Program-made: the position numbers and the translations under genes | Notes under the pieces: model-generated | Databases searched by the model: none | What the model was told of the DNA's origin: nothing | What the model saw: the letters and a program-made list of their open reading frames with translations, nothing else | Assembly (NCBI GenBank): GCA_949775045.1 | Contig: OX459100.1 | Coordinates: forward strand, 17,839,768-17,903,767 | Length of the DNA stretch: 64,000 nucleotides | Direction: 5' to 3' | From: Metridium senile | Lineage: Eukaryota > Cnidaria > Anthozoa > Actiniaria > Metridiidae | In this document: positions 33,126-44,612 of the stretch, in pieces | Layout: every line of letters starts with the position of its first letter | Position numbering within the stretch: the first letter of the stretch is position 1

Positions 33126-33560
33126 AAACTCAGGTCTAGTCAGCAAAGTAGAGAAACCTACAGACTGGGTTTGTAGAAAAAAAGATGGATCACTGAGACT
33201 TTGTTTGGATCCAAAGGACCTAAATAAAGCCATCAAGACAGAATACTACACAAATTAAAGCTGATTGACCAGATCAAAAGCAAACGACCAAACTATGCAA
33301 ACAATGTGGAACAAAACATGAACTCAACAAGTGTCCAGCGTACGGCAAAACCTGTATAAATGCCACGGTAAAAACCATTTGTATGCTTTACTAAAAATTT
33401 GTCAAAAGTACACACGGTGATAGAAGATGAAAATTTATTCATAGAAGAAATTCAAGATGAAAATTATGACAACTCTAGTGAATTATATGTAAATCTTAAG
33501 ATAAACGGAACCAACATTAAGTTCAAGATCAACACAGGTGCATAGTGTAATGTCATTTCA
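33126..33560 (+). mobile_element. Gypsy/Ty3-type LTR retrotransposon fragments
   Basis: Three short coding remnants are recognisable. A reverse transcriptase N-terminal piece at about 33134-33250 carries the EKPTDWV and KKDGSLRLCLDPKDLNKAIK pattern. A CCHC zinc-knuckle-like piece at about 33295-33355 carries CKQCGTKHELNKCPAYGKTC. A protease-like piece at about 33483-33560 carries an INGTNIKFKI segment followed by NTGA in place of the aspartic-protease DTGA. Frames are broken between pieces and the order is unusual, since RT precedes the knuckle and protease. No LTRs were seen. The element is dead. Confidence 0.75.
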
Positions 33561-34089
33561 CTAAACAAACGTTTTGTGTTATTAACATAGTGAGAGACAC
33601 CCATTTTTCACTTAGGGTCTTTCTCACATGCAACCAATGAAAATGTTTTTTTAAATAACTGCACAAAGGTATTATTAAATTTTGCTTATGAAGCTTTGAA
33701 ATGATTAGAAATAATTCTATACTGTGACACGAGAAACGCATTTTCAACAAGAGGTACCCATGAAGGTTTGCAGTAACCTTAATTTAATACTTTTGAAATG
33801 TAAATTTACATGTGAATATTCTATACATGCACAAGCTCAGACAGAAGTGAGTATGATTCTGACAATCATTAAAAAAAAGGAAAGTTTAGATTTAAGAGAA
33901 AGTTAACATGTTATTAATATGTTTAACATTTAGATATTTTATGTATTTTATACATCTTTACTATAAAACAGTTGTTCAGGCATATATTCAAATTAAGAAT
34001 GTGAAATCGAGAAGCCATTTTATAAACATTTTACTAGTAAAAACAGTTGTTATTATCATTGTTATAATTATGATGTTAGCGATGTTGGT
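33561..34089. other. Gene-free AT-rich stretch
   Basis: No gene or repeat recognised; short frames lack support. Confidence 0.35.
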
Positions 34090-35060
34090 GATAATATCAT
34101 GAATGAAGTGCGCATTTGTTTTCTTTCTTTCTCTCCAAGGCAGCAGAAGTAGTTGATGATATGTTCTTGTTGTGTGGAAGACCAATTGATAATTATTATG
34201 CTGTTTTCTATCCAATACACTTCAATGCCCAAATTGTTGATTATAGTTGCAAATATAATGTTGATATGGTAGAGTGTGCTGATAAAGAGGCTTAATGCAG
34301 ATATTGAGATATTGTCTCTGAGTTGATGATGTTGAGATATTGTCACTGTTGATAATCATGCTGTATGGTAGATAGTCTGTACATTGTAATGTTCATTTTG
34401 CTGCTGTTGATTGTACAATGTTGCTATGATAATGTTGATGTTCTTTTTTTCTCCCAGCTCCTTGCGAAGCATGAGGCGAAATCCACTTTGGCCTGTCCGC
34501 TGCGATCTGTTCAGCTTCTTTCAAATTTCATATAGATCATATGTAATTCACAATGTTCATCTTACTGATAATATATTTGTTTGATATGGTATACCTGTAG
34601 AGTTGAAATGGTTGATTGTTCTTGCTGCTGTTGATTGTACAATGTTCTTCTTGCCATCATCATAATATTGTTGATATTATGGTACATATACTTATACAGT
34701 TAAAATGGTTGATTGTCCTTGCTGCTGGTTATTGTACAATGTTGCTATAATAATGCTATGTAGATAGCCTGTACATCATAATATTCATCTTGCTGATCAC
34801 AGATTTGTTTGATAGAAACCGTTTGATATGGTTGTTGTCAATGATAATGTTGATTTTGATCATCTTTACATCATAATATTCATCTTGGTGATAATAGTGT
34901 TGTTTGACAATTGCTATAATTGTAGAGTTGAAATTCTGGATTGTTGTTGCTGCTGTTGATCGCGCAACATTGCTGTTTTTGATAGTGTTGATGTAGATCA
35001 CCTGTACATCATAATGCTCATTTTAGTAATTGTTTGATGGAGTTTACTGGTAGAGTTGAA
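34090..35060. repeat. Degenerate GTTGATGTAGAT/TTGCTGCTGTTGATTGT repeat
   Basis: Recurring phrases such as TTGCTGCTGTTGATTGTACA with ATGTTGCTATAATAATG, and GATGTAGATCACCTGTACAT with CATAATGCTCATTTT, are spaced irregularly across about 1 kb. This looks like an old, diverged relative of the tandem array at 35.7-37.7 kb. Confidence 0.65.
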
Positions 35061-35165
35061 ATTCTGCATTGTTCTTGCTGCTGTTGATCATTATTATTAT
35101 GTTGCTGTCCATGATAATGTTCATGTAAATCATCTGTACATCATTAGGTTCATCTTGCTGATAAT

Positions 35166-35320
35166 ACCATGCTCTGAGTACAGTACACTACAGTGTACTT
35201 GTAGAGTCAAAGAGTTACCATGCTCTGAGTACAGTATACTACAGTGTACTTGTAGAGTCAAAGAGTTACCATGCTCTGAGTACAGTATACTACAGTGTAC
35301 TTGTAGAGTCAAAGAGTTGA
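35166..35320. repeat. 51-bp tandem repeat, three copies
   Basis: Three nearly identical units starting ACCATGCTCTGAGTACAGTA and ending TTGTAGAGTCAAAGAGTT at about 35167, 35218 and 35269. Each includes the internal palindrome TACACTACAGTGTA/GTATACTACAGTGTAC. A 17-residue repeat (CSEYS.LQCTCRVKELP) appears in one frame only because 51 is a multiple of three. Confidence 0.9.
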
Positions 35321-35739
35321 TTTGACATTATTACTGACCATAATGTTGCTGTTGTTGCTGATAGTGTTGATGTAGATTACCCACTAGGGTGTGTTACAAT
35401 GCCGATTTTGATAATAAAACAGTGTAGTACAATTGCCAGTCAATATTGAAGACTGCTGAGAAATGGTGGGAGCGTTGTAGTTATTGCTGATGATGATGTT
35501 GATGGAGGTTTTGTTTATTTGTTGCTGTTTTCAATAAACATCATCCATATGAAACGATGTTCATTTTGTTCATAATACATTACTTTAACTGCAATCTTGA
35601 ATATGATTATTGCTTTGTGGTTAATGTCATCATTGCTGCTGTTGCTAATCATGCTGTTGATCTATATATAGTATTACTTGTTGTGGCTGCAGTTGATGAT
35701 ACTGTTGCTACTGCAGCTGATGATACGTGCACCAACCAA

Positions 35740-37695
35740 TAGTTACAATGTTCATCTTGATAATAATAGTACAAACTGATGTCCATATTGTAGAATGATA
35801 TCATGAAATGTTGGTTTATTTTTGCTGTAGTTGATGATACTGTTGATGATGATGATGATGATACATGCATCAACCAATAGTTACAATGTTCATCTTGATA
35901 ATAATAGTACAAACTGATGTCCATATTGTAGAATGATATCATGAAATGTTGGTTTATTTTTGCTGTTGTTGATGATACTGTTGCTGCTGCTGATGATGAT
36001 ACATGCATCAACCAATAGTTACAATGTTCATCTTGATAATAATAGTACAAACTGATGTCCATATTGTAGAATGATATCATGAAATGTTGGGTTGTTATTG
36101 TTGCTGCAGTTGATGATACTGTTGCTGATGATACATGCATCAACCAATAGTTACAATGTTCATCTTGATAATAATAGTACAAACTGATGTCCATATTGTA
36201 GAATGATATCATGAAATGCTGGGTTGTTATTGTTGCTGTAGTTGGTGATACTGTTGCTGATGATAATAATGATACATGCATCAACCAATAGTTACAATGT
36301 TCATCTTGATAATAATTGTACAAACTGATGTCCATATTGTAGAATGATATCATGAAATGTTGGGTTGTTATTGTTGCTGCAGTTGATAATACTGTTGCTG
36401 ATGATGATGATGATACATGCATCAACCAATAGTTACAATGTTCATCTTGATAATAATAGTACAAACTGATGTCCATATTGTAGAATGATATCATGAAATG
36501 TTGGGTTGTTATTGTTGCTGTAGTTGATGATACTGTTGCTGCTGCTGCTGATGATACATGCATCAACCAATAGTTACAATGTTCATCTTGATAATAATAG
36601 TACAAACTGATGTCCATATTGTAGAATGATACCATGAAATGTTGGTTTATTTTTGCTGTAGTTGATCATACTGTTGCTGCTGCTGATGATGATAAGTGCA
36701 CCAACCAATAGTTACAATGTTCATCTTGATAATAATAGTACAAACTGATGTCCATATTGTAGAATGATATCATGAAATGTTGGGTTGTTATTGTTGCTGC
36801 AGTTGATGATACTGTTGCTGATGATACATGCATCAACCAATAGTTACAATGTTCATTTTGATAATAATAGTACAAACTGATGTCCATATTGTAGAATGAT
36901 ACCATGAAATGTTGGTTTATTTTTGCTGTAGTTGATCATACTGTTGCTGCTGATGATGATGATACATGCAACAACCAATAGTTACAATGTTCATCTTGAT
37001 AATAATAGTACAAACTGATGTCCATATTGTAGAATGATATCATGAAATGTTGGGTTGTTATTGTTGCTGCAGTTGATGATACTGCTGCTGCTGCTGCTGA
37101 TGATACATGCATCAACCAATAGTTACAATGTTAATCTTGATAATAATAGTACAAACTGATGTCCATATTGTAGAATGATATCGTGAAATGTTGGGTTGTT
37201 ATTGTTGCTGCAGTTGATGATACTGTTGCTGATGATACATGCATCAACCAATAGTTACAATCATATGTTCATCTTGATAATAATAGTACAAACTGATGTC
37301 CATATTGTAGAATGATATATGAAATGTTGGGTTGTTATTGTTGCTGCAGTTGATGATACTGTTGCTGATGATGATACTGTTGCTGATGATGATGATGATG
37401 ATACATGCATCAACCAACAGTTACAATGTTCATCTTGATAATAATAGTACAAACTGATGTCCATATTGTAGAATGATATCATGAAATGTTGGGTTGTTAT
37501 TGTTGCTGTGGTTGATGATACTGTTACTGATGATGATGATGATACGTGCATCAACCAATAGTTGCAATGTTCATCTTGATAATAATAGTACAAACTGATG
37601 TCCATATTGTAGAATGATACCATGAAATGTTGGTTTATTTTTGCTGTAGTTGATGATACTGTTGGGATAATGATATGTGCATCAACCATCATAAA
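35740..37695. repeat. About 138-bp minisatellite, fourteen copies
   Basis: Fourteen units share ATCAACCAATAGTTACAATG, TTCATCTTGATAATAATAGT and ACAAACTGATGTCCATATTG with TAGAATGATATCATGAAATG. The constant part is followed by a variable (GCTGATGAT)n/(GCTGCT)n triplet segment. The marker ACAAACTGATG occurs near 35772, 35910, 36048, 36180, 36321, 36461, 36602, 36740, 36871, 37010, 37151, 37289, 37449 and 37590. Length changes are mostly in triplets, so a minus-strand frame (SFYNMDISLYYYYQDEHCNY repeat) stays open for 328 codons; this is a consequence of the structure and not evidence of a gene. Confidence 0.95.
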
Positions 37696-39150
37696 TATGA
37701 TTCATATAATAGCAATTCCATAATATTTCAATGTAAATTGTACTATTTGATGCAGTATTCTCATTTCACTCCAGAAGATTAGCAGCCATGATATTGTTGA
37801 CAATGATGCCCAAAATTGATAAGAGATTGCCCAACTACAGCTTTTGCATCTTTTCATGGAAACAGTCATGGACAATAAATTAGTCTTAGCCTAGAACATC
37901 ATAATGTACTGTTTTTCTCACTGTTTTTGTGGATTGATAATTTCTTTATATTGGTGCAAATCTGTCCATCCTCACATTTCATCATTCTCACTGCCATTAT
38001 TCTTTGCTCATTCAAATGGAAATATTGCAGCATGGGATTTGATTAGTTTGAAGATCATTCCAATAATTTGTTTCCCTCTACTGTACTTTCTTGATTTGTT
38101 TCATCAAATTAGATATACAGCCATGTTTGATAATAGTTTACCCAAGTTTGATAATAGTTTGCCCAAGTTTGATAATAGATTTCCCAATATTGATAATAGA
38201 AAGCACAAACATAGTTTTTGCATACCGGTAGTCTTTTTGATATGATCATGAAGATAATATTTTTTCTTTTACCTCCAATGTTTGATGTATTATTTTACTT
38301 GCACCATGATATACAACAGTGATCATGCTGATTCCAATATTGCTCCAGATACCATCTCCTTTTTATAGCTTTTGAAGCATATGATGATCATGAGGACAAT
38401 CTGTAATCTTAATCTAATCTTTTCTTAGGTTGTCTTAAGTTTGCTCTTTTTGTCATTTGATGTTTTCTTTACATTGATAGATTGTTACAGTCATTTAGGG
38501 CAAATAAGTGGCAATGTGTACCCTTAAGAATGCAATCATTATTCTTTGCATCTACAAGTACATTGTGCAGTATGAGCTCAGACGATCAGTCTTTTGGGGT
38601 TTGCATATATTAAGTATATTGTGCAGTTTGTATGAGCTCTGACAATCAGTCTTTTGGGTGTTTTTCTTTGCTCTTTTTGTAGCATGAACTTTACAGATGT
38701 AGATTGGAAGTTATGCTTGATAACCAAGTAGCAATGTCCATACTCAAGACTGCTACAATCATATTTCTTTGCATCTCTTGATGGGTATGCTCTCACATGA
38801 CCCCATAGATATTTGAAATAGATATAACTCATGAAACGTTTTTATACATATAACTTTACATTCAAAACAACTTCAATACAATATTTTGAACAGTTTAGAT
38901 TTAAGATTTACTGTGGTTTCAATTATGATTTTGAGCTTTTAAATAAAATAGAAGTTGATAAATTCAAAAAAATGTTATGGAAATGTTTTAAAATGGTTAA
39001 CTTTTTTATGCAACAAATTAGTGATTTCTTTCTTATGTCTGTTATTACTTTCTTTGTTGTTGTATTAATACCATCTTATCTTTGTCCATATTATCCTATC
39101 TCATGTATATTATATTCTACCCTACATGTATGTTTACTTTAATCAGCAAC
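37696..39150. other. Gene-free stretch with short GTTTGATAATAGTTTGCCCA repeats
   Basis: CCCAAGTTTGATAATAG is repeated three to four times at about 38120-38200. CAGACGATCAGTCTTTTGGG and CTGACAATCAGTCTTTTGGG form a direct repeat near 38580 and 38640. No gene was recognised in 1.4 kb. Confidence 0.45.
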
Positions 39151-39545
39151 AACAAAACATTCATCCTGTACTCCTTTATCATTTAATATCACATCACATC
39201 ACATCCTATCTTATTATACTTTATTCTATTCATCTTTCTTACTTTATTCTATCCCATCCTATTCTATTTACCATATTCTATCCAATCCCACTCCATCCTA
39301 TTTCACCATAATATAAATTATTATAATATTCTACAAGTATCTCATTCCATCCCATCCTATTATATCCAATCCCATGGTATCATATTTTACTTTATTCTAT
39401 TCCATCCCGTTCTATTCATCACATTATATTCCCACCGTATCTCACCCTATTTTACCATTATATTCTTTCCTATTTTAATTTACTATAATTATTCTATCAA
39501 TCCCATATTATATAATATATCACTATTTCCCATCTCATTTTACTG
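39151..39545. repeat. Degenerate (TATCC)n / (CACAT)n pentanucleotide region
   Basis: CACATCACATCACATCC passes into a long degenerate array of TATTCTATCCCATCCTATTC phrases up to about 39530. Non-coding. Confidence 0.75.
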
Positions 39546-40208
39546 AATACCAGAAATGTTATTCAGACTAATAATATATTGTAGTAAGTTTTAGTAAACC
39601 CAATTTTGTATTTGCCTAATGATGGCGACGATAACTTGGAACTTGAAATAAAAACTCACCATTCTGAGAAATGCTTTATGTCAGAGCTAATTTTATGATA
39701 TAGAATTGAATGAACCATAAATTGACTGCTAGGATTTTAAACATATTTGATATTGCTGAGTTAAAATGTTTTTTTGCAATGAGCTGCTATACTTGTTTTT
39801 TAAACTTTTTATTATTGTTATAAAATACTGCAATAGTGTAAAAACATCTTTGTTAAGGCTAGTTGAGTTTATTTTAGAAAGATTACCACAAAAAAATTGC
39901 TATTTTACTTGAAAAGATATTAAGGAATTTATTGTTTTTTCTACCGAACTACAAAACTGCAATAAATATTTTCACCTCCTGCTCATTATTTATACTAAAA
40001 AAATCTTCTGAAAATATTTATACTATTGTTTGCCCAGGGTAGACTTGGAAATAATGATAACCTTTGTAAGTAATATATCTACAATATGAGCGGTCAATAC
40101 CCTTCAACTCACCGTTGTATATCTCATACAGATAAAACACTCATAATATTGTATAGTACTCATATTTTAGCAAAATTATTGTATTGAAAGGTCTGAACCC
40201 AGGTGAAT
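39546..40208. other. Gene-free AT-rich stretch
   Basis: Nothing recognised. Confidence 0.4.
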
Positions 40209-40321
40209 GAATGTTTATCGAATATTTGTCGAAGTAACAATATTTGTAATAGGATCATCCGGATGATCCTATTACAAATATTGTTACTTCAACAAATATT
40301 GTTACTTCGATAAACATTTAC
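40209..40321. repeat. Near-perfect palindrome with no spacer
   Basis: GAAGTAACAATATTTGTAAT followed by AGGATCATCC (40231-40260) is immediately followed by its exact reverse complement (40261-40290). That is a 60-bp perfect palindrome centred at 40260/40261. Imperfect symmetry (TGTTTATCGAA / TTCGATAAACA) continues outward, with an extra GTTACTTC in the right arm. It may be a fold-back element or an assembly/replication artefact. Confidence 0.85.
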
Positions 40322-40384
40322 CAAAATTGTCAAGATAAATGTAAATCTGGTTGAGAAAATTCAAGTTAAAACTTGAACAGTGTG

Positions 40385-40719
40385 CAGTGGTTGACCTAGT
40401 CCACAACTCAATTTCATTATCACAACAAACCATAAATTGTCTTATATTGAGATGACATAATTAAACCTGATCTCAAACGATGTTACTCAAGTTGAACTTA
40501 GACTACAATGTTCTAATCAAACAAATTTTCAAACCATATACAATTTCCTAGTTTACAAAGTTTCAATTAGCATAACAAGTACACAGACCTCTCGTTCATT
40601 TAGGAAACTATTTCACTTTTCATTACCAACTCTCTACTATCCTTGTCCATTCAAGAGAAATACATTTTAACAAATTATGACAGTCTTTGTTTATTTTTGT
40701 GTATACAGTATGAAAAAAG
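40385..40719 (-). repeat. Inverted repeat, right copy (interrupted by the transposon)
   Basis: Inverted relative of 29497-29875. It is cut by the transposon at TATA (40720-40723), and the rest of the copy resumes at 45526-45548 with CGTTTATGTTGTTATATTAT. Confidence 0.85.
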
Positions 40720-40723
40720 TATA

Positions 40724-40741
40724 GGGTCATTCCACAGTATT
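40724..40741 (+). repeat. Left terminal inverted repeat of the transposon
   Basis: GGGTCATTCCACAGTATT, identical over 18 bp to the inverted right end. It becomes 22 bp if the flanking TATA is included. Confidence 0.95.
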
Positions 40742-40902
40742 TGGTTACCTCTCATGTGGTTTTGAAATTTCCCCAAAACTGTGTGTATTTGGTCTTAGAA
40801 TAGTGTCAGGTAGTTGAAGTAAACGTTTTTGAAAAAAAAAATCATTTATGTGTCAGCATCTGAGAATAAATTGCAACTGATTATCGAAAATCATGAAAAA
40901 GC

Positions 40903-41270
40903 CGTTGCGGAGACTACAAATACTTTATCAGATTAAAATGAAACAAACAGCCAGACAATTCTGAAAGTTTCCTGGACTTGTCCTACTAGTTGGCCTCTTT
41001 CAAAAAATACATGATCTAAGTTGGGTGTGCCAACACTATAAAAAATATTTATGTTCCACTGGCGAGATGTAGTCTCCGCAACGTTTTTAGACCTTAAAGT
41101 TTCTCCTGTATATTCCCTGATGAGAATTTTTGTATAAGTTTTTGAGAAGTTCTAATTCTTAACCAGGGAAAACATATTCAGTACAAAGAATTCAGTTTTT
41201 TCTATTAGTTTCCTAATTATATCACTTTTAATTTTGTTGTGGAGACTACAATTTTGTTGCGGAGACTACA
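40903..41270. promoter_or_regulatory. Left subterminal repeats (CGTTGCGGAGACTAC), four copies
   Basis: Copies at about 40903-40918 (direct), 41068-41083 (inverted), 41236-41250 (direct, one mismatch GTTGTGG) and 41256-41270 (direct). Repeated subterminal motifs in DNA transposons are commonly transposase-binding sites; that role is inferred here. Confidence 0.85.
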
Positions 41271-41717
41271 TTTTTGAAAGAAATCTTCTAAAAAGTGCTT
41301 TAAAGTTCCCCATCTTTATTTAAAATTAAAATACTTATTTTGATTTATTATAGAATAAGATTATTATTACTTTATTTACTTTAATTTATATTATTTATAT
41401 TTTTTTATTTATTTTTATTGTTATTTAAAAAAAAAAAAAAATGTGATTTTTTTTTTGTAAATTCTTTTTATAATCTTTTTTTTTTTTCAATCTTGTAAAG
41501 TGCTTCTGAACCTCATAATTATTGCTAATATATAGAAATAAAGTTATATTAATATTATATAAAAATAAAGTTATTATATCATTATATTACTTATTGTTAT
41601 TATAAATATACCATTAGTAAACTTGGGCTTCCTGTGGTAAGGTTCTGGGCATGTGCAGTTTATACAGATCTCAACGCATGGGATTGTGGGTAATTATTTC
41701 TAAATTGCACATCTACA

Positions 41718-44612
41718 ATGTCTTCAAGTAGTACTCAAAGGAGCAAACGTTTTAGAGAAAAACTTAAAGAAGATGAAGAGAAGTTGGAAGTCTACAAGAG
41801 AAAGGATAGGGAAAGGAAAAAGAGAGAATATTTGAAGAAGAAGCATACTTTAGCAGAAAGTGAAAAGCTCAGAATAAGGAAAAAGAAAACCCTCAGACAG
41901 AGGCAATGGAGAGCATCAAAGAAGAATAAAGATAAGGCTCATCACAATCAAGTAAAGAAAGATGCTACCACTGCAGGTTCATTCAAAAGTCCCCAGAGTC
42001 TAGGAAAGGCTGTGAGAAAAGTAAATAAAAGTTTGCCAAAAAGTCCATCAAAAGCCCACCATGTGATTGCCAATGTAGTTCAGCAAATGTCTCCAAGAAA
42101 GCGGAAGTCAGTTCTTGAGATTTGTGACCAACTTGTAAAGAAAAGAAAATCAGAAGTTGAGAAAAGAAAGAAGCGATCTGATGCAATATCTGATAAAGAT
42201 ACAAGATCAATTGAGGAGTTTTACATGAGGGATGACATAAGTAGAATGTGTCCTGGACGTAAAGACTTTGTTACAGTCAGATCAAAAGAAGGGAAAGAGC
42301 ACAAGCAAAAGAGGCTGCTTATCTACAACATCTCTGAAGTATACGAAATCTTCAAAGCAGAAATACCAAGTATCCAAGTCAGCTTATCAAAATTTGCATC
42401 CCTTAGACCACCAAATGTCCTTCCTATTACTCCTCGTGACCAAGAAGTGTGTGTATGTAAATACCACGAAAATATCAAGTTGCTGCTTGATGGCCTGAAA
42501 GCTGTAATTCCCGAAGTCCCAAAAACGCCAGAGGACATGCTACTTACTACTGTATGTAATATGGAGGATGTAGAATGTATAGATAGAGAGTGTTCAAAAT
42601 GCCAAGTCCATCAACCGATTGAAAAGCTTTTTCAGTGCGATGACAACACTCCGATGTTTTACTTCCAGTGGAACATAGGTGATGATGGTAAAGCAAGGAA
42701 GGAGAGAGTAGAGTGCACTGCTGCTGATGCCAAAGATGATCTCAAAGCTCAGCTACAACCTTTTGCCAGGCATGTGTACAATGTAAAGCGACAATTCAAT
42801 GAGTTGAAATACCTGAAAGAGAACCTGCCTGAGGGGGAAATTATAATCCAAGAAGATTTTTCTGAAAACTTCCAAATAAAGTACCAACAGGAAATCATGG
42901 CAGCACACTGGTCAAATGATTCAGTAACCATATTCCCAGCTGTTGTCTACTATAAAGACAAAAGAGGGGACTTACAGCATAATTCATATGCTGTTGTGAG
43001 TGATGAAATGGCCCATGACAAAGGCAGTGTGTATGCATTCAACAAAGCCATTCTTAAAGATATTAAAAAGGTGACAAAAGTAAGGAAAGTCAACTACTGG
43101 AGTGATGGTCCCTCCTCTCAATTTAAGAACCGCTACAACCTTTCTTGTATCCTATACCATCAAGAAGATTTTGGCTGTGAGGCAACATGGAGCTTCTTTG
43201 AGACAGCTCATGGCAAAGGTCCTTGCGATGGTGTTGGTGCTGAAGTGAAAAGAGCTGTGTGGCGCTCAATCCTTAGAGGTACAGAAGTCGTCAACACTCC
43301 ACATGACTTCTTTCAGGCTGCACAGAATGTTAGCAAGAATATAAATATATTATATGTGTCACAAGAAGATGTGAAAGGTGAATCTGATAACCTGAAAGAA
43401 CGATGGGATGAGTGCAAGCCCATTCCTAAAACCCATACTATCCACTATGCTGCAAAACTATCAGATTCAAGTTTTATCACAGCAAAGAATTCTCAGTTTC
43501 TCATCAAAGATGGCGAGCAGAACGACACTCTTGTTGCCAAAGCTACCACACATCCAAAGTCAGTGCCACAACAATCATCCAAACAAGGTAGAAAGAAATC
43601 CAACAGTGTCAATATTGAAATGGGTCTACCACCTCACCTCACCCTAAAGTTTGAGAATATCTCTCAATACTTTACATTACCTATGCACACAATGTACATG
43701 GTAAATGGCATACTTGATGGGAAAGTTAAATGGAAAGGGAAGGGAATTATCTCACCAAGCGACTTGGATTCTCTTAATGGTGGTTATGCTAAGGCAGAAT
43801 TTAACTACCTCACAAATTTTGTGGTTGATAGTTATCTTGAGCTTTTGAAAGCCAATAGAAACATGACTGATGTGACTGTATTTCCATGGGAAATATTTAA
43901 GACATTTATCACAAAGAAGCTCCTTTCTGAAAAGGCCTTGCTTCAACAGGATATAATCCTTGTACCATGCAACACTGCTGAAACCGAACATTGGTTTCTT
44001 CTTGCAGTATTTCCACAAGAAAAGTTGATGGCTGTGCTTGACAGCTTAGCTTGTGCTTTTGTGAAGTCCACTGCACAAGCAGCTATACAAAGAATGTGGA
44101 GGCTACTACAAATGATGGACAGCAGCCTTGATGTTAGTCAGTGGTCATTTGTTGCAAATAAAGCTTGTAACATTCCCCAGCAAAGTAATTCATTTGACTG
44201 TGGGGTATTTGTCAGCTTATATGCAAGGTGTCTTGTAGAGAATGATATCATGTTAGGTCAACCTGACATTCAAAAATTCAGAAAACACATGGTTGCTGAA
44301 CTCCACAAGCAAACTCTGCTCACAACTACACCAAACATCGAAGTTGGCATGTATTATGCTGTGGACTATGTAAATGTGTTTTACATTGGTAGAGCCCTTG
44401 AAACCAGCGGCCAATTCACAAGTTTCAAATTTCTTCATAGCTCTGGTGCCAAGAAATTCAATTGGCCAAAAAGTGATGACTTAGAAGAGAAACACATCAC
44501 CTGCATCTTCTATGGTCCAATAAAGTTAACAGGAAATGGCCCTTTTACAGTTGATGACCTAGAGGAAATTGAAGCCATTTTCAAGACCTACATTGTCAAA
44601 AAGGGTCGCTAA
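41718..44612 (+). CDS. Transposon protein: RNase-H-like transposase region plus Ulp1/C48 protease
   Basis: An intact single-exon frame of 964 residues. Residues 1-155 are highly basic and coiled-coil-like (RERKKREYLKKKHTLAESEK), probably DNA-binding. Residues 230-300 are Cys-rich (CVCKYH at 245-250; DRECSKC). Residues 375-515 look like an RNase-H-type transposase core: EDFSENF (D380), then WSDGPSSQFKN (D463), then HGKGPCDGVGAEVKR (498-512). This set recurs in many invertebrate transposon proteins that I recall, but the catalytic triad is inferred. Residues 730-845 match a C48 (Ulp1/SENP) cysteine protease: EHWFLLAVF (H758), AVLDSL (D775), IPQQSNSFDCGVFVSLYAR (Q822, C828), so the His-Asp-Gln-Cys set is complete. 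C48 domains occur in several transposon groups. The start was chosen as the first ATG after a TATA-rich stretch; no alternative upstream start is in frame. Confidence 0.88.
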   Translation: MSSSSTQRSKRFREKLKEDEEKLEVYKRKDRERKKREYLKKKHTLAESEKLRIRKKKTLRQRQWRASKKNKDKAHHNQVKKDATTAGSFKSPQSLGKAVRKVNKSLPKSPSKAHHVIANVVQQMSPRKRKSVLEICDQLVKKRKSEVEKRKKRSDAISDKDTRSIEEFYMRDDISRMCPGRKDFVTVRSKEGKEHKQKRLLIYNISEVYEIFKAEIPSIQVSLSKFASLRPPNVLPITPRDQEVCVCKYHENIKLLLDGLKAVIPEVPKTPEDMLLTTVCNMEDVECIDRECSKCQVHQPIEKLFQCDDNTPMFYFQWNIGDDGKARKERVECTAADAKDDLKAQLQPFARHVYNVKRQFNELKYLKENLPEGEIIIQEDFSENFQIKYQQEIMAAHWSNDSVTIFPAVVYYKDKRGDLQHNSYAVVSDEMAHDKGSVYAFNKAILKDIKKVTKVRKVNYWSDGPSSQFKNRYNLSCILYHQEDFGCEATWSFFETAHGKGPCDGVGAEVKRAVWRSILRGTEVVNTPHDFFQAAQNVSKNINILYVSQEDVKGESDNLKERWDECKPIPKTHTIHYAAKLSDSSFITAKNSQFLIKDGEQNDTLVAKATTHPKSVPQQSSKQGRKKSNSVNIEMGLPPHLTLKFENISQYFTLPMHTMYMVNGILDGKVKWKGKGIISPSDLDSLNGGYAKAEFNYLTNFVVDSYLELLKANRNMTDVTVFPWEIFKTFITKKLLSEKALLQQDIILVPCNTAETEHWFLLAVFPQEKLMAVLDSLACAFVKSTAQAAIQRMWRLLQMMDSSLDVSQWSFVANKACNIPQQSNSFDCGVFVSLYARCLVENDIMLGQPDIQKFRKHMVAELHKQTLLTTTPNIEVGMYYAVDYVNVFYIGRALETSGQFTSFKFLHSSGAKKFNWPKSDDLEEKHITCIFYGPIKLTGNGPFTVDDLEEIEAIFKTYIVKKGR

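Noticed and set aside
35649..37692. Minus-strand frames of 328, 79 and 143 codons as a repeat protein
   Set aside because: The frame follows from a minisatellite whose units differ by triplets. No signal peptide, domain, splice sites or independent codon evidence; kept only as a finding to test.
38831..39142. A 103-codon frame as a gene
   Set aside because: Phe/Tyr/Ile-rich translation of AT-rich DNA leading into a simple-sequence region; no domain or splice evidence.
41983..44438. Several 60-88 codon frames inside the transposon gene
   Set aside because: Shadow frames of the 964-codon coding sequence.
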